From: Rhodocollybia butyracea
Lineage: Eukaryota; Basidiomycota; Agaricomycetes; Agaricales; Omphalotaceae
Reading direction: 5' to 3'
DNA: 64,000 nt
Assembly: GCA_015501585.1 (NCBI GenBank)
Contig: JADNRY010000079.1
Coordinates: 177,017 to 241,016, forward strand
In this document: piece by piece, positions 43,651 through 55,386 of the stretch
How the letters are laid out: each line of letters begins with the position of its first letter
How positions within the stretch are numbered: the stretch's first letter is position 1
Program-made: the position numbers and the translations under genes
The notes under the pieces: model-generated
The model's input: the letters and a program-made list of their open reading frames with translations, nothing else
What the model was told of the DNA's origin: nothing
Database searches by the model: none

Positions 43651-44499
43651 AACTCAATCTCAAGCAGGCGCAAAAGCTGTTACAAAGCTTCTATTACATC
43701 AATCAAAACTTTATAAGATAGAATATAATATTAACTTCAAAGAGAAAGCTAGACTCCGTACGCACTCTAAACAAACGCCCAGTTACAGTGTTTGATTGAC
43801 TCGGTACTTTTAAACCAGGGGGAATTAAGAGGACTAGCAGACTCTGGCGGTGAAGAGACCTTTGACTTTGTCACAACAAGTGGTTATGAGAGGTGGCAAG
43901 ATAACTTGATTTATGAGATAAATACATCATGCTTATATACTGGGTCTTTACTAGTTTAATACGAAAAGAGATGAAACAGAGTTGGAGAGAAACAGAGTGA
44001 GATAGAAATTTGAGAAAGAGAGGAATTTAGCTAAGAAAGGAAACTCTTGCCCAGACATATTGTACATTTATCTAGAGAACTGTCCCGATTTGGGTATCAA
44101 AGTAAAAGAAATTAAAATGGGTTAACATATCCTGGTCCTTGCAGAATCTCATACCGCAAATAACCATTCCTTCCATTGGATGTTTCATGGCTCCACACAG
44201 GTACATGTCCGCATGTCTATCTGCGAAGTTGTCTGGTAGGTCTTGAGCAAGACCAGCTCAATCCCCTAAGATAATATTTCCCAGCGATAGTTCACTTTGC
44301 TAGCTTTGAGTAGATACCAAGAATCCTAGAGGTATGTGCACTAGCACAATGCTCAGAGCTCCTGGACTGTCAGAGCTTCAGCTTGGCAATGCCCTATCCA
44401 CTGTAAGATCATTGGGCTCCATATAACCCTCTCATTGTATGTATAGTGCATATACATTGTCAAAATATATGGCTACAAGCCTAAGCGCAAAATCTGCGT

Positions 44500-44757
44500 A
44501 TTACCATTCCCACAGGTCCCGGTCAGGTCACAGGTCACTCCTTGGGGATTTCCAGACCTTGTAATGTACTATAGATGTACATTGTAAGTACAAATATTTC
44601 CAGGTGCCTGCAGGTAGACCTGGATGACCCGGATCCGCCGGATCCAGGTACCCGTTTCCCACGGGTCCGGGTCAGGTCACAGGTCGCCTTTTTTTGAGTG
44701 CAGGTACCTGTGCGGCGGGTCTGGGTTTACTGGGATCCAGACTTGTGTCCATCTTTA
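44500..44757. repeat. MITE-like GC-rich block
   Basis: Contains CCCACAGGTCCCGGTCAGG, TTTCCCACGGGTCCGG and CAGGTCACAGGTC phrases, and ends GACTTGTGTCCATCTT next to TA, the right terminus of the MITE family at 53563-53823. The left terminus is degenerate or lost; two partial copies may be joined here. Confidence 0.5.
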
Positions 44758-45046
44758 CTTGCAATATGTCAAGACACAAGGGGTTGCCTTTTTGTCTGAC
44801 TTTCAAGGAAGTAGAGAGTTTGTTACTGATCAGTGATGCTCAGTCATTAGACAAGTCTGTGAGTGATACTACTCTCAGCCAACTCTTGAGTCTCAGCATC
44901 AGGAAAAAGTCCCCCCAAGATGGCCTTAGTGTAACCAGGGGCCCTGGTGCACCCCGGGACCACAGGTGCTTCCAGGGTGCCAGGGTCTACCCCCCAAATC
45001 CTAGGGAGCCTTAGATTAGATTGGAGATCCCTGAATGTCCCTGAAT

Positions 45047-46012
45047 GCCCCTGAGCTTTCCTGGGGCTCCCTGGGGTTCCCTGAGGCTCCCTGAGGCTCC
45101 CTGGGGTCTGCCCAGAACTTCTGAAGCAAAAAGCACCAGTTCAGAAATCAGTATTATTGGACTGTTCAATACATGTTATCAACGAGAAGCAGAAAATTAT
45201 TTGTATATGGATTTAGCAACATATTACATATTACACTACTAACTTTAATGTACAGTAATCAACTGCAAGGGAAGGAGGGGGATGGTGACCTGAAACATAT
45301 GGAGCATAGAGACGACTGATAGACCATTCTGAACGATTCTAAACATGCCCTGGATCATCAAAATTGAGTAAGAACTGATGGAGATATGAATAAAACTCAC
45401 TTTTGGGCCTGTGAGCCTGTGAGCAGGAGGAGGTAATTAACATGGGGAATAATGACTAGAAACTTACAAAGCATAGAGACGGTCCTAGACGATTCTAAAC
45501 GCGCCCTAAATCGGAAAAATCGAGTCAGAAATGATGGAAATATGAGTAAAACTCACTTTAGGGCTTGGGTGAGGAGGAGGAGGTAGTAACAAAAATACAA
45601 AATGATGCCCTGAAACTTACGAAGCATGGATACGACCATCGACGATTCTAAACGCGACCTAAAACGGAAAAATTGAGTCAGAAATGATGGAGATATGAGC
45701 AAAACTCACTTTAGGGCTTGGGTGAGGAGGAGGAGGTAGTAACAAAAATACAAAATGATGCCCTAAAACTTATATAGTATAGAGACGACTCATAAACAAT
45801 TCTGAACGCGTCCTATATCATCAAAATTGAGCAAAAACTGGTGGAGATATGAATGAAACTTATTTTTGAGTCTGGGGTAAAGGGAGGAGATGGAGAAAAT
45901 GAGCCGAAAATGAGCCTTGTATTTATATGTCAAAAATGACTCCAGTCAGGTGGAGTCATTTTTGACTTTAAATTTTTGACTTCACTCAAAATGACTCCAG
46001 TCAAAAGGAGTC
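45047..46012 (-). repeat. Right terminal inverted repeat of the long-TIR element
   Basis: Reverse complement of the left arm but with one more ~130-bp internal unit and a few extra CCTCAGGGAG repeats at its inner edge (45055-45115). Confidence 0.85.
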
Positions 46013-46022
46013 ACTCTTCACA

Positions 46023-46657
46023 AATGAGTCATACTTCAGACTGTCAACTTCTTAGTAATTTTATAATTGTAACCTCAGGGACACTCAGGGATAGCCAGGG
46101 CAGTCCAGGTCAGCCTGAGGACAACCCAACCTCAGGGAGACTCAGGGACAGCCAGGGCAACCCAGGGCAACCTCAGGACAACTCAAAGATGACTGAGGAC
46201 ACCCAGGATATGGCCTCAAACCTGGGTTTCCCTGGTGACTGGGGTGAACCAGAGCCTTTGAGAGACACTGAGGCAGCCTAGGAATTTGGATAATTCCTGG
46301 GTTGCCTCAGGATATTCTAGGTTTGCCTGGGCATTATGTACTTTTCCTGATGAGCTAAGAATGAGTATCAATATTGTGAAGTCTTATTTACTGCTCCCCA
46401 CATGTTCAGTGACCTATTGAAGGTTATATATGGGGATACTGCGAGGGCAAGAGGCATACATATGTCGGAAGGAAAGAAATGGAGAACAGAGGTTCAGAGG
46501 TGTTGGAGGGCATGGGAACTATTGGAGCCATGAAGAGACCATAAGAGAAGGTAAGGGGAGTCTTGGAGAGTCTCAGAATGAGCCAGAACATCTTGTAATA
46601 ATGACAGAAAGGCATGAACTTAATACTATGCCTAGTGGTCAAACTATGATGCTTTGA
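46023..46657. other. Spacer with two-copy minisatellite, no gene
   Basis: 46070-46185 holds two ~58-bp units with CCTCAGGGA.ACTCAGGGA.AGCCAGGGCA. The rest has no recognisable feature. The last five bases TTTGA are the left TSD of Copia-4. Confidence 0.5.
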
Positions 46658-47172
46658 TGTAGAAACAGCGGTCAGTCAACACAAGGTCGACAGCATACTC
46701 ACCTTAGAGTGTAAGGGTGTTTACAGGAGTTAAGAATGCTTGTTGAGAGCAGAACAAGTGTCCAGACGAATAGTAGGATTCTTGGTTATTGTTACAGGAA
46801 AATATCTACAGTATTTATACTACAGAATATAATAAACCCTATAACAATGTATGAGTCTACTTGAGTCGTACTGCTAAACATAGTGCATATACATGTGCAT
46901 AATGTACCCTAGAAGATGGAGTCCGTATGGTAATTCTATAGGTATTGTTCATAGGTACTGCGAGGCAGCGTACAAGCTATGTATCATAAGACTAATAGCG
47001 AATGGCATAATTGACTACATCTATACGATCCTGCGTAGAGGCTGCGTCTAGTGTTTGAGGGTGAGTTTCAACATAGCATATATCGACAGTTCATCGATCA
47101 TATAGCAAGTGCGTCTAGTCGACTCACATTACTGATTAGATACGACTCATAAGCGGTAATCTAGTTTCAACA
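46658..47172 (-). repeat. Copia-4 3' LTR (515 bp)
   Basis: Same length as the right LTR; differences only at the GTC(G)TAC/T and CGATC(A/G)TAT positions, both transitions. Confidence 0.95.
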
Positions 47173-47267
47173 CTCCCCCTCGCTAAGAATTGTAGCTAAG
47201 AAGTATAATTTTTATCGACTTTAAATGGCATTATAGTTTATAGACATATTGCACAGTCTATGACGAA

Positions 47268-48700
47268 TCAGTTAAAGAGAATTCCTAGACTGTTACGGAA
47301 TTTCTGGAATTTGACAAGTGCAAGGTTCTTCGTGAGAAGATCTGCAACATTATCATCAGTAGGAACATAGAAGAGTTCTATTTCTTTTGATTCAATGCGT
47401 TCTCTGATATAATGATATCGTATATCAATATGCTTGGTTCTTCTTTCTTGTACAGGATTAGATCCCAGAAAGATTGATCCTTGATTATCACCACATAAGG
47501 GCAATACAGCGATAGTAATTCCGATCTCAGAAAAGAGAGACTTGAGCCACATAAGTTGTCTACATGAATCAGATAAAGCCATGTATTCAGCTTCAGTCGA
47601 TGAAAGAGCAACTGTTTTCTGTTTATGAGAAGTCCAGCAGATTGGACCTGTGGCAAGTTTGATAATCATCCCAGTATGGGATTTTCGATCATCTGGATCT
47701 GACGCCCAGTCAGAATCACAATAGGCTAAGAAGCCATGGTCAGATCTACCATCAAAGACAAGTACGTAAGTAGAAGTCCCAATTAAGTAGCGCACAATGT
47801 AAAGTGCTTTGGCCAGGTGGTCTGGGTTTGGATTCGCCGAATACTGTGAGAGTTTTATAACGGCATAAGCAATGTCGGGTCGGGTGCCTAGCATCAGATA
47901 CAATAAAGATCCAATTACACTTTGGAAGCGTTGTCTAAGTTTGGCATCTACACGACCAGTGTTTGTACGAGGAACCCAGGATGAAGGTAATGGGTTGGGG
48001 TGGCTTTGGCATTAGTCAGTCCAAAATGTTCTATGACCTTTCGAAGATAAGGTTGTTGGTCAAGTGTTAAGACACGTTTGGAACGATCCCGTGTAATCCG
48101 CATTCCAAGGAACTCAGTTGGTTCTCCTAGATCACGACATTCCCATAATTTCATAAACTCGTTTTTCTTTTTAAGAACAAGATCTTTGTCCTTGCCAAGA
48201 AAGAGTGCGTCATCAACATAGATGATGGCAGTTACGGTTTTGCCATTTGATTTAAAGACGTATACACCAGCATCTGAAGAGCAGCGCTTAAATCCCAATT
48301 TTCCCATGGAGGCGTTACATTCTTTCCACCAGGATAAGCTAGCTTGTTTCAGTCCGTATAATGCACGATGTAACCGCCATACTTTCGGTGTGCCTTCTTT
48401 AATGAAGTCTTTAGGTTGTTCCATGTAGATCTCTTCATCTAGCTTGCCATAAAGAAAAGCCTGTTTGACGTCAAGAGCCTGGATTTCCCAGTCCTCTAAT
48501 GCGGCTAAAGCTAGGAGAGTTCGTACAGTTTCAAACCGGGCGACCGGTGAGAACAACTCATTATAATCCACACCTTCTACTTGTGAAAAACCTTTTGCTA
48601 CGAGTCGGGCTTTATAGCGACCGTCAGATTTTTTAGTAAAAACCCATCGACAACGGATAGGTTTGCGACCTTTTGGTAGATCAACTACTTCAAAGACATT
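47268..48700 (-). pseudogene. pol: Copia-4 RT and RNase H
   Basis: After a TGA at 48701-48703 the frame resumes with NVFEVVDLPKGRKP, KARLVAKGFSQVEGVDY, the RT core (DVKQAFLYGKLDEEIYMEQP, RALYGLKQA) and YVDDALFLGKD. A one-base indel near 47990 shifts the frame; the rest reads IGSLLYLMLGTRPDIAY, RNase H YCDSDWASDPDDRKS, ALSSTEAEYMAL, DNQGS and the C-terminal HIDIRYHYIRE..NVADLLTKNL. Catalytic motifs are intact despite the frame breaks. Confidence 0.9.
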
Positions 48701-48703
48701 TCA

Positions 48704-49995
48704 TTTCTTCAAACCATCGATCTCATCTTTGCATGCTTGATCCCATTTCTTTCTTTCAGCAGATGGTAAATGACGATATGATGTTGGAGAAATCCAATTA
48801 TCAGGATTATTCCTAGCGGCTTCGTGTTTAGCCGGTATCATTTCACTGTCAAGATCTGTGATAAAAGATGATTCTTCTAGGTAATCGGAGATTGCTTGCG
48901 AAAGAAGGTATTTTTGTAATTCAACTCACCCTTCCTGAGCTAGTTTAGTCAGAAGTGCTTCCTCTTCTATGTCAGAATCCGGAGTAGCGCCTGGAGGTGG
49001 CGGTGTGACCATGCGGTCATCAGGATTCAATGGACGTGGTGGTGGAACCGGTGGCGGAACTTGATCAGGAACTATATTGCGAGCAGGCACAAGTCCACGT
49101 CTAGCGTGTCCAAAGCGCTCAGCACGTTCTTCATGATCAGCTTGTCGGCTCCAAGTGCCAGGCGTGGGTATCATGCCAGGGCGCAAGGGTGCACGGCGTT
49201 CTCTAGTGGGGTTCACACGTTTCCATGCTTCAACGTCTTCGGGACGGTAGCTGAATGGATTAGGATCGGGAGCAGGTGGTGAAGGGTCTCTTGCTTGAGG
49301 TGGAGGGGTGGGTGATCGAGATGGTACCGGAGGATTGGGATTTGGAGCATCATCATCACCAGGCAGATCTGGATCTGGGCCAGCTGGTGGACTGTGCGGT
49401 CCATTATCCGGTTCAGTAAACGGTTGTGGTTGATCTTCCGGGAATTCCGGATCAAATGGAATGTCTGCACCATTACCATTTGAAGGTTGCGAAGGTTTCA
49501 CAGGCGTGGGGGCAACAGGTATAGCGGGTTTTACTCCAGAATCAGATTCGGATTTGCACCGTGGAAACCATTTCTCATAGAAAGTTGCTTGTGCAGCATG
49601 CACTATGGAATTATCGCTACGCATGAATAGATATCCTTTGCTTCCTTGGTCATATCCAATGAAAGTCATCGCTTCAGAGTGTGGGGATTGTTTATTTTTT
49701 CGCTTGTCAATAGGAATAAAGACATAAGCGCCACAGCCAAAGGTTCTGAAGTACGAGACATCAGGTTTCTTTTTGAGAAAACCTTCAATTGGTGTCTTCC
49801 AGTTCAATCGACGGATCGGTGTGCGGTTATACACATGTACTCCTGTGGAATATGAAAATTGCCACCAGGACTCCGGGCAGCATGCATGGTGTCGCATGGC
49901 TTCGGATTTTTCCATGAGTGTACGGTTGATGCGTTCCGCTCTACCATTCTGTTGATGAACATAAGGTTCGGACATTTGAATATCAATACCCTCAG
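48704..49995 (-). pseudogene. pol: Copia-4 integrase C-terminal half and linker to RT
   Basis: Starts after a frameshift near 49985-50010: GIDIQMSEPYVHQQNGRAER (with the catalytic Glu), SWWQFSYSTGVHVYNRTP, TFGCGAYVFIP, GYDQGSKGYLF, then a long Pro/Asp/Asn-rich linker of about 150 residues (PDPDLPGDDDAPNPNPPVP). TGA at 48926-48924 interrupts before VELQKYLLSQAISDY and KKWDQACKDEIDGLKK at the start of RT. Confidence 0.85.
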
Positions 49996-52161
49996 ACTTG
50001 GAAAGGAAGTAAATTCCTTTGAGATGAGTTCTCCCCCTCGATCAATGCGGAAACGCACAAGTTTGCGTCCAGTTTGTTTTTCAGCCCAAGATTTGAAATC
50101 CTTGAAGGCTTGAAACGCTTCTGATTTTTGTCGCAGCATGATCGAAGTAGCATGAGAAGAGCAGTCATCCAGCAGAGTGATCACAAATTTAAATTTATGA
50201 TAAGAGACGGTTGGAATTTCAACCAAATCTGCGTGAATTAAATCCATAGGGTTGGATGCTCGTTTCTCGGATTTAGGATATGCTTTGGAGGCAGCCTTTC
50301 CAAGCGCGCAACCTTTGCATGGAGATTCTTTATCTGGTATCGACAACTTAGGTAGTCCGTTGACATTTCCAGGAGCATTGCGTAATACGACATCACCGGG
50401 ATGTGCAAAACGGTTATGCCAGGTGTTAAAATCATTAGGAGATGATATCATGCCTATCTCAGATTTCACTACATCGGCCTTTAGCCAGTGAATATTATCC
50501 CTATCGTTATTGGGATATAAGGTCATGATGGTTGAGTCATCATCCGTCTTACGAATAACTGATTTTTCAACGTTAATAGTTGTGTAACAACCCTGTCGAT
50601 TTAATAAACCAACAGATAGAAGTCGGTGTGTGCAATGCGGTTGGTAAAACACTGGGTGTAACTTAGTCGTGAGGATTTTTCCTTCGCCATTGTCATGCCT
50701 TATGTAGACTGTTCCGGCACCTTCAATAAAGGTTGACGTACGTTCGTCAGCGGTCTGGACAGGTATCGGATGTGTGAATTTTTTATAAGACACAAAGTCT
50801 TGCCGATAAGGGGTAAAATATCCAGATGCACCGGAATCAAGCAGCCATGTGTTAAATATCTGACTAAGGTTCTTATTCGCACCATGCACATCATTAGAAA
50901 CCATTTTATTTAATTTACCCTCACTAGGAGGTACAGAGTTCATAAAGCGTGGAGAATGTGATACATAAGGTCCATTTGGACCGTTCGAGATTCCAGCCAT
51001 ATTATTGAACATCTGTTGTAATGAGTGCAATTGGTCAGTGAATTTTTCCTTAAAACTATTAAGGGAAGCTTGCCAGAAAATAAGGCGCTCGTCTCCAGAG
51101 CCATACATTTCCTCGTCAATGTCCATTTCGAGTTTGGTCTGAGGCCAAAGGTGATCAGAGAGATCGACCTCTACTTCCTCGATCTTCATCCTGTCAAGGA
51201 CGGAGTCGTGGGAGGCTTCACGGAGGAAGCTGTCGTTAATGCGCGAGGCAAGGCAGGTGGCGAAATTAGAGACATTGGAAGTCTCCACTTCAGCCGATTC
51301 ATGAGCCTTTTCTTTGCCTTTTCCTCCTTTCTTTCCGCGGCGTGTCTTTTTGTCTTTGTCGGAAGAAGAGGACGAGTCGTTGGAAGGTTTGCTTGCCGGG
51401 TAAGGCGCTCCCTTCTTGGTGTCCTTCTTCTTTTTCTGATCATTCCAAGAAGACTTGGAGTCAGATTGACGTTTGACGCCGGAGATGCGGGCCGCGAGAG
51501 AGGTAGCATTGGATTGGCGGCGGCGGTACTCGTCCTGAATGATCGGCATGATGTTGGACGGAGTAAGAAGAGTAGCATCTCGAGAAAGGATTGTCATCGC
51601 AAGACTATCCCATTGAGTAGGTAAGGCGGCCAAGAGAATCATAGCTTTTACCGGTTCAGGAAGAATGAGACCAGAGCCATCAAGGCGGGAGAAGGTGGAG
51701 TTTAAAGATGCTAGGGCAAGAGTGGGGTCGTTTCTTCCGTCGATTTGGAAGTTAATGGCCTCTTTGAAGATGCCAAAAGTGCCGGCAGAGCCGGGTTTGC
51801 CATAGATCTTTTTGATTTCGTCCCATGTTTCGCCAGATTCAGTCTTTAGGACAGTAGCCCTGATGTCATCAGGAAGTTGGAGGGCAATTAAGCCCATGGC
51901 TTGGTCGTCAAGACTGTCCCAGTCTTCAATCTCTTTCTGCCGTTCAGCAGTAGTGGTCTCGACATCTTCATTAGCCTTGTAAGTGCCAGCAGCAACTTCA
52001 GAGGCGCTTGCCTTGCGGAATGTTGGTTTGGGGCGAGGGATTCGTCCACTTGTAACAGACCAACAACGAGAGGCTCTAAGGAGCGCTGTCATTGAACTGG
52101 ACCAGGAGGGGTAGTTAGCCCCATTGAGGAGAGGAACACTAGAGAGGTTTGAGAGAGACAT
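49996..52161 (-). pseudogene. gag: Copia-4 gag, protease and integrase N-terminal half
   Basis: ATG 52161. Gag_pre/UBN2-like N-terminus (LLNGANYPSWSSSMTALLRA), central UBN2 region (TWDEIKKIYGK; GLILPEPVKAMILLAALP), a Lys-rich Ser block (KKKKDTKKGAPYPASKPSND) and no CCHC knuckle that I can find. Protease TWLLDSGASGYFT; integrase zinc site WHNRFAHPGD...CKGCALGKA; first core Asp in HADLVEIP, and FRIDRGGELIS for the second. Ends in a frameshift about 50 nt before the catalytic Glu. Confidence 0.88.
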
Positions 52162-52892
52162 GTTTTGATAAGGTTCTAGAAAAAGTAGAGCAACAGTCAG
52201 TGACGTGCTTCCACAAGTTATGAACTCAGATCACAACAACAGAGTCAGAAACCCGTGACAAGTGTTTTCAGTGTTGATCGCATATAATTATCCATCCATT
52301 TTCCATCCACTGATCCGATCATTCCAATTTGGACTCAGTCACTTAAGTTGATCGGAACACAAACAGGGTAACTGAATGCCAAGAATATGCGTTCAGTCAA
52401 CGTTCAGATGTGCTTTTCAGCACAATCGAACAGTATCCCTTCAGCATGTGAAGAACTTAAGGCAAGCAGCAGGTAGGTAATGTGTATGTACAATTATTCT
52501 ACGAAGGCCAAGAACCCAATGATCGTTCGCAGTTTGCCAGCGGATGCACATGAACGCTTTTATGGCTATTATAGCGGTGACCCCAAGTCTACCTGGCAGG
52601 GAATAAAACCCTAAAGGGAATGCCATCACAGCAAAGCCCTTAAACAGTTCGTTCGATCATCGGGTGCCTATGTAAATACATGTGTGTGTCAGTGTGCAAA
52701 GTCATGTATATTTTTGAACAATGCAGGAATGGAGAGAAATGCGATCCATGAATGTTACCATGTACCATGACCAGCTATGCACAACACGCGAACTTCGTAC
52801 ACTCCAGGAATGAGCGTTGGACGTTCATTGAACACTGTCTAACCAAGTGCAGTAAGCACAATGGAGGGCACAACATGTGTTGAAGCGATCCG

Positions 52893-52904
52893 GGGCCCAT
52901 AACC
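52893..52904 (-). other. Copia-4 primer-binding site, initiator tRNA-Met anticodon-arm type
   Basis: Minus strand GGTTATGGGCCC immediately inside the 5' LTR; identical over 11-12 nt to the sites of Copia-1 and Copia-3. The leader between it and gag (52162-52892) has no other feature that I recognise. Confidence 0.82.
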
Positions 52905-53419
52905 TGTAGAAACAGCGGTCAGTCAACACAAGGTCGACAGCATACTCACCTTAGAGTGTAAGGGTGTTTACAGGAGTTAAGAATGCTTGTTGAGAGCAGA
53001 ACAAGTGTCCAGACGAATAGTAGGATTCTTGGTTATTGTTACAGGAAAATATCTACAGTATTTATACTACAGAATATAATAAACCCTATAACAATGTATG
53101 AGTCTACTTGAGTCGTATTGCTAAACATAGTGCATATACATGTGCATAATGTACCCTAGAAGATGGAGTCCGTATGGTAATTCTATAGGTATTGTTCATA
53201 GGTACTGCGAGGCAGCGTACAAGCTATGTATCATAAGACTAATAGCGAATGGCATAATTGACTACATCTATACGATCCTGCGTAGAGGCTGCGTCTAGTG
53301 TTTGAGGGTGAGTTTCAACATAGCATATATCGACAGTTCATCGATCGTATAGCAAGTGCGTCTAGTCGACTCACATTACTGATTAGATACGACTCATAAG
53401 CGGTAATCTAGTTTCAACA
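52905..53419 (-). repeat. Copia-4 5' LTR (515 bp)
   Basis: Two differences from 46658-47172. Followed by the TSD TTTGA. Confidence 0.95.
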
Positions 53420-53424
53420 TTTGA

Positions 53425-53912
53425 AACACTCCTGGGCAAACTCTGACACCAGCTAGCAAATTGCCATAAAGTCCCTAACCAAACTCTGGGTTAAGCTATG
53501 ATATTGGAAGTAATACCAAATTACTAGGAACTTGGACCACACTCTTAGTGGCTCACTAACTAAAGATGGACACAAGTCCCGGTTATACTCTGGTACCGGT
53601 GGGTTTAACCTGTGGGAATACCTGTGCACCTGCAACTGGCCAGTCCCAGTCCCGGTTCCCATGGGTGTGTACCCAGTCACAGGTCACCCTTGTTCAACTT
53701 TTATGCAGGTAAACAGCCAGTTTACCTGCGTAAAACTGGTTCCCATGGGTGTGCACCTGGTCCTGAGGCCACACCTTTTTGCACCAGTCACCAGTTACCG
53801 GAACCGGGACTTGTGTCCATCCTTATTGCTAACTTTTCAGCTAGCTAAGGAACCCTCACTCTGGAGACAAATAATCCCTTACTAGAAACCATCCCCTCTA
53901 AGGAAGCAACTA
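53425..53912. repeat. Dispersed repeat, copy 2, interrupted by a MITE
   Basis: Homologous to 43409-43650 apart from the 261-bp MITE at 53563-53823. Copia-4 inserted at its left edge. The sequence from 53913 to 54304 shows no gene. Confidence 0.8.
53563..53823. mobile_element. TA-flanked MITE, family member 1
   Basis: Termini AAGATGGACACAAGTCCCGG and its complement (A/G at position 2), flanked by TA on both sides, absent from the homologous repeat at 43409-43650. Inside are inverted phrases with TTCCCATGGGTG. TA duplication suggests a Tc1/mariner-type source. Confidence 0.8.
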
Positions 53913-54306
53913 GATTTAGATTGATTATAAATTCACACTTAAAGTCCTAATCAAAAACTCAAGTGGGCACAATGTTCAATGGTGAAGTATAAGTCCTCAT
54001 TAAAAGGCTAGCTGGGAGTCAGCACTCTCTAGCATATAACACAGGGCGGATAACTTGTATTTTTAGGTAAATACCCTAAGCTTTTATAGAGAGAGGAAAG
54101 AGTTTAATACAAAAAGATACAGACTATGAGAGAGACACTGAGAGAGAGACAGAGAAAGGCTAGGAAAGGAAACTTGTTGCCATAAAGGGTATATAGGATA
54201 TGGTAAAACTGTCCAAACTACTACATATGTCCAAATTGGGTAGTAACTCTTATATATTTAAATGGTTAAAGTCCTTTGGTCCTAGATGGTAGTCTGCCCC
54301 ATGTTA

Positions 54307-54483
54307 AAGATGGACATGAGTCCAAGTAAAAAATACTTGTGCATACTTCCATGGCTACTTGTGGCCTCAAATTATTTTCACAAGTCTACCTGCAACTTAT
54401 GTAGACTTGTGAAGATACTTTGAGGCCACAAGTAGCCGTGGAAATATGCACAAGTATTTTTTACTTGGACTTGTGTCCATCTT
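54307..54483. mobile_element. TA-flanked MITE, family member 2 (177 bp hairpin)
   Basis: Near-perfect foldback: AAGATGGACATGAGTCCAAG at the left pairs with CTTGGACTTGTGTCCATCTT at the right, with arms of about 80 bp around a short spacer. Flanked by TA. Shares terminal ~17 bp with member 1 but a different interior. Confidence 0.85.
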
Positions 54484-54771
54484 TACCCCATGGTCCAGAG
54501 GTTCATCCTTCAGGCAGCAGTGCTCATTAGGGTTTTAAAGTGCGGTGCACAAACTATTGGATAACCGACAACTGCACTGCACTGAACCGCGGTGAGGGTA
54601 AATAAAGGTTGCACCGGTGCAGCGGTTTGCATCTGGTGCGGTTTGCAGTTCTTGGAAATTAAAGAATTTGCATACCTGATCAAAACCGGTGGTAACTGGT
54701 GGTCAACCGGTGCAATTTACATAATGAAAATAATTTATTAACTGTGTTTTTCAAGCCTGACTTTATGTATT

Positions 54772-54900
54772 GTAAAGTAGATGTGATCTGGTAATCAAAT
54801 TTTTAATTGTATACAGCTCACAGGCGCCCATGTGCCACATTTGATTTGGGCGCCTGTGAGCTGTATACAATCAAAATCTTGATGACCGCATCAAATTTAC
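54772..54900. repeat. Inverted repeat inside the hAT-like element
   Basis: Arms of about 55 bp; the inner 26 bp (ATTGTATACAGCTCACAGGC and on) are perfect. Probably a small nested MITE. Confidence 0.7.
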
Positions 54901-55386
54901 TTTATACTAATGTAAGAATACCTTTATACACTGTTCATAAGTAGAGATTATCTTATTAGGCAACACTACAGGGTATATGATGTTTTGAAACTGGTATAAC
55001 CGCCGTTTTCACCGGTTCCGCACCAGTTTGCACTGGGTTATTGCCAAACCGGTTCAAAACCACATAACTGCACTGAACCGGCACTGGTGAGGCGGTTCTT
55101 ATCAGTTCAGTGCAAGGTTTGCTGAAATTTAAAAAATATACCACCGGTGCAGTTATTTTTTTTTTTTTTTTTTTTTTTGGAGGTATGTGTTTACTAGAAA
55201 CATAAGTACAGGCAACCGTATACAGAACTGGCCCACTGTACTACATAATTTGTGAAGGGGAATTTCCTAAGAACAACCTTCATGGGAAGAGGGAGAATAT
55301 GGAAACCTCCACCGAGGAAATGCATGAGGAGTCAAGACTCTGCACGCAGCTTTCGCTACAGTGTGGGGCTTCGAGCACAGCCGGAT

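Larger units (their letters stand above)
39527..46012. mobile_element. Long-TIR (foldback) DNA element, 6.5 kb, 10-bp TSD
   Basis: Starts CCTTTTGACTGGAGTC and ends with its reverse complement plus four extra bases AGTC, flanked by ACTCTTCACA on both sides. Terminal inverted repeats are about 817 bp (left) and 962 bp (right). A 9-11 bp TSD and long TIRs fit Mutator-like elements, but no transposase is seen, so the class is inferred. The inside is other repeats: MITE-like pieces, a copia pol fragment split by a palindrome, and a tandem duplication. Confidence 0.75.
46658..53419 (-). mobile_element. Copia-4: Ty1/copia LTR retrotransposon (minus strand)
   Basis: 6.76 kb, 515-bp LTRs starting TGTAGAAACAGC and ending AGTTTCAACA, perfect TSD TTTGA (46653-46657 and 53420-53424). 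The LTRs differ at only two positions. Order on the minus strand: gag, protease, integrase, RT, RNase H, purine tract GAGGGGGAG. Coding capacity is lost through two frameshifts and two TGA codons. Confidence 0.95.
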
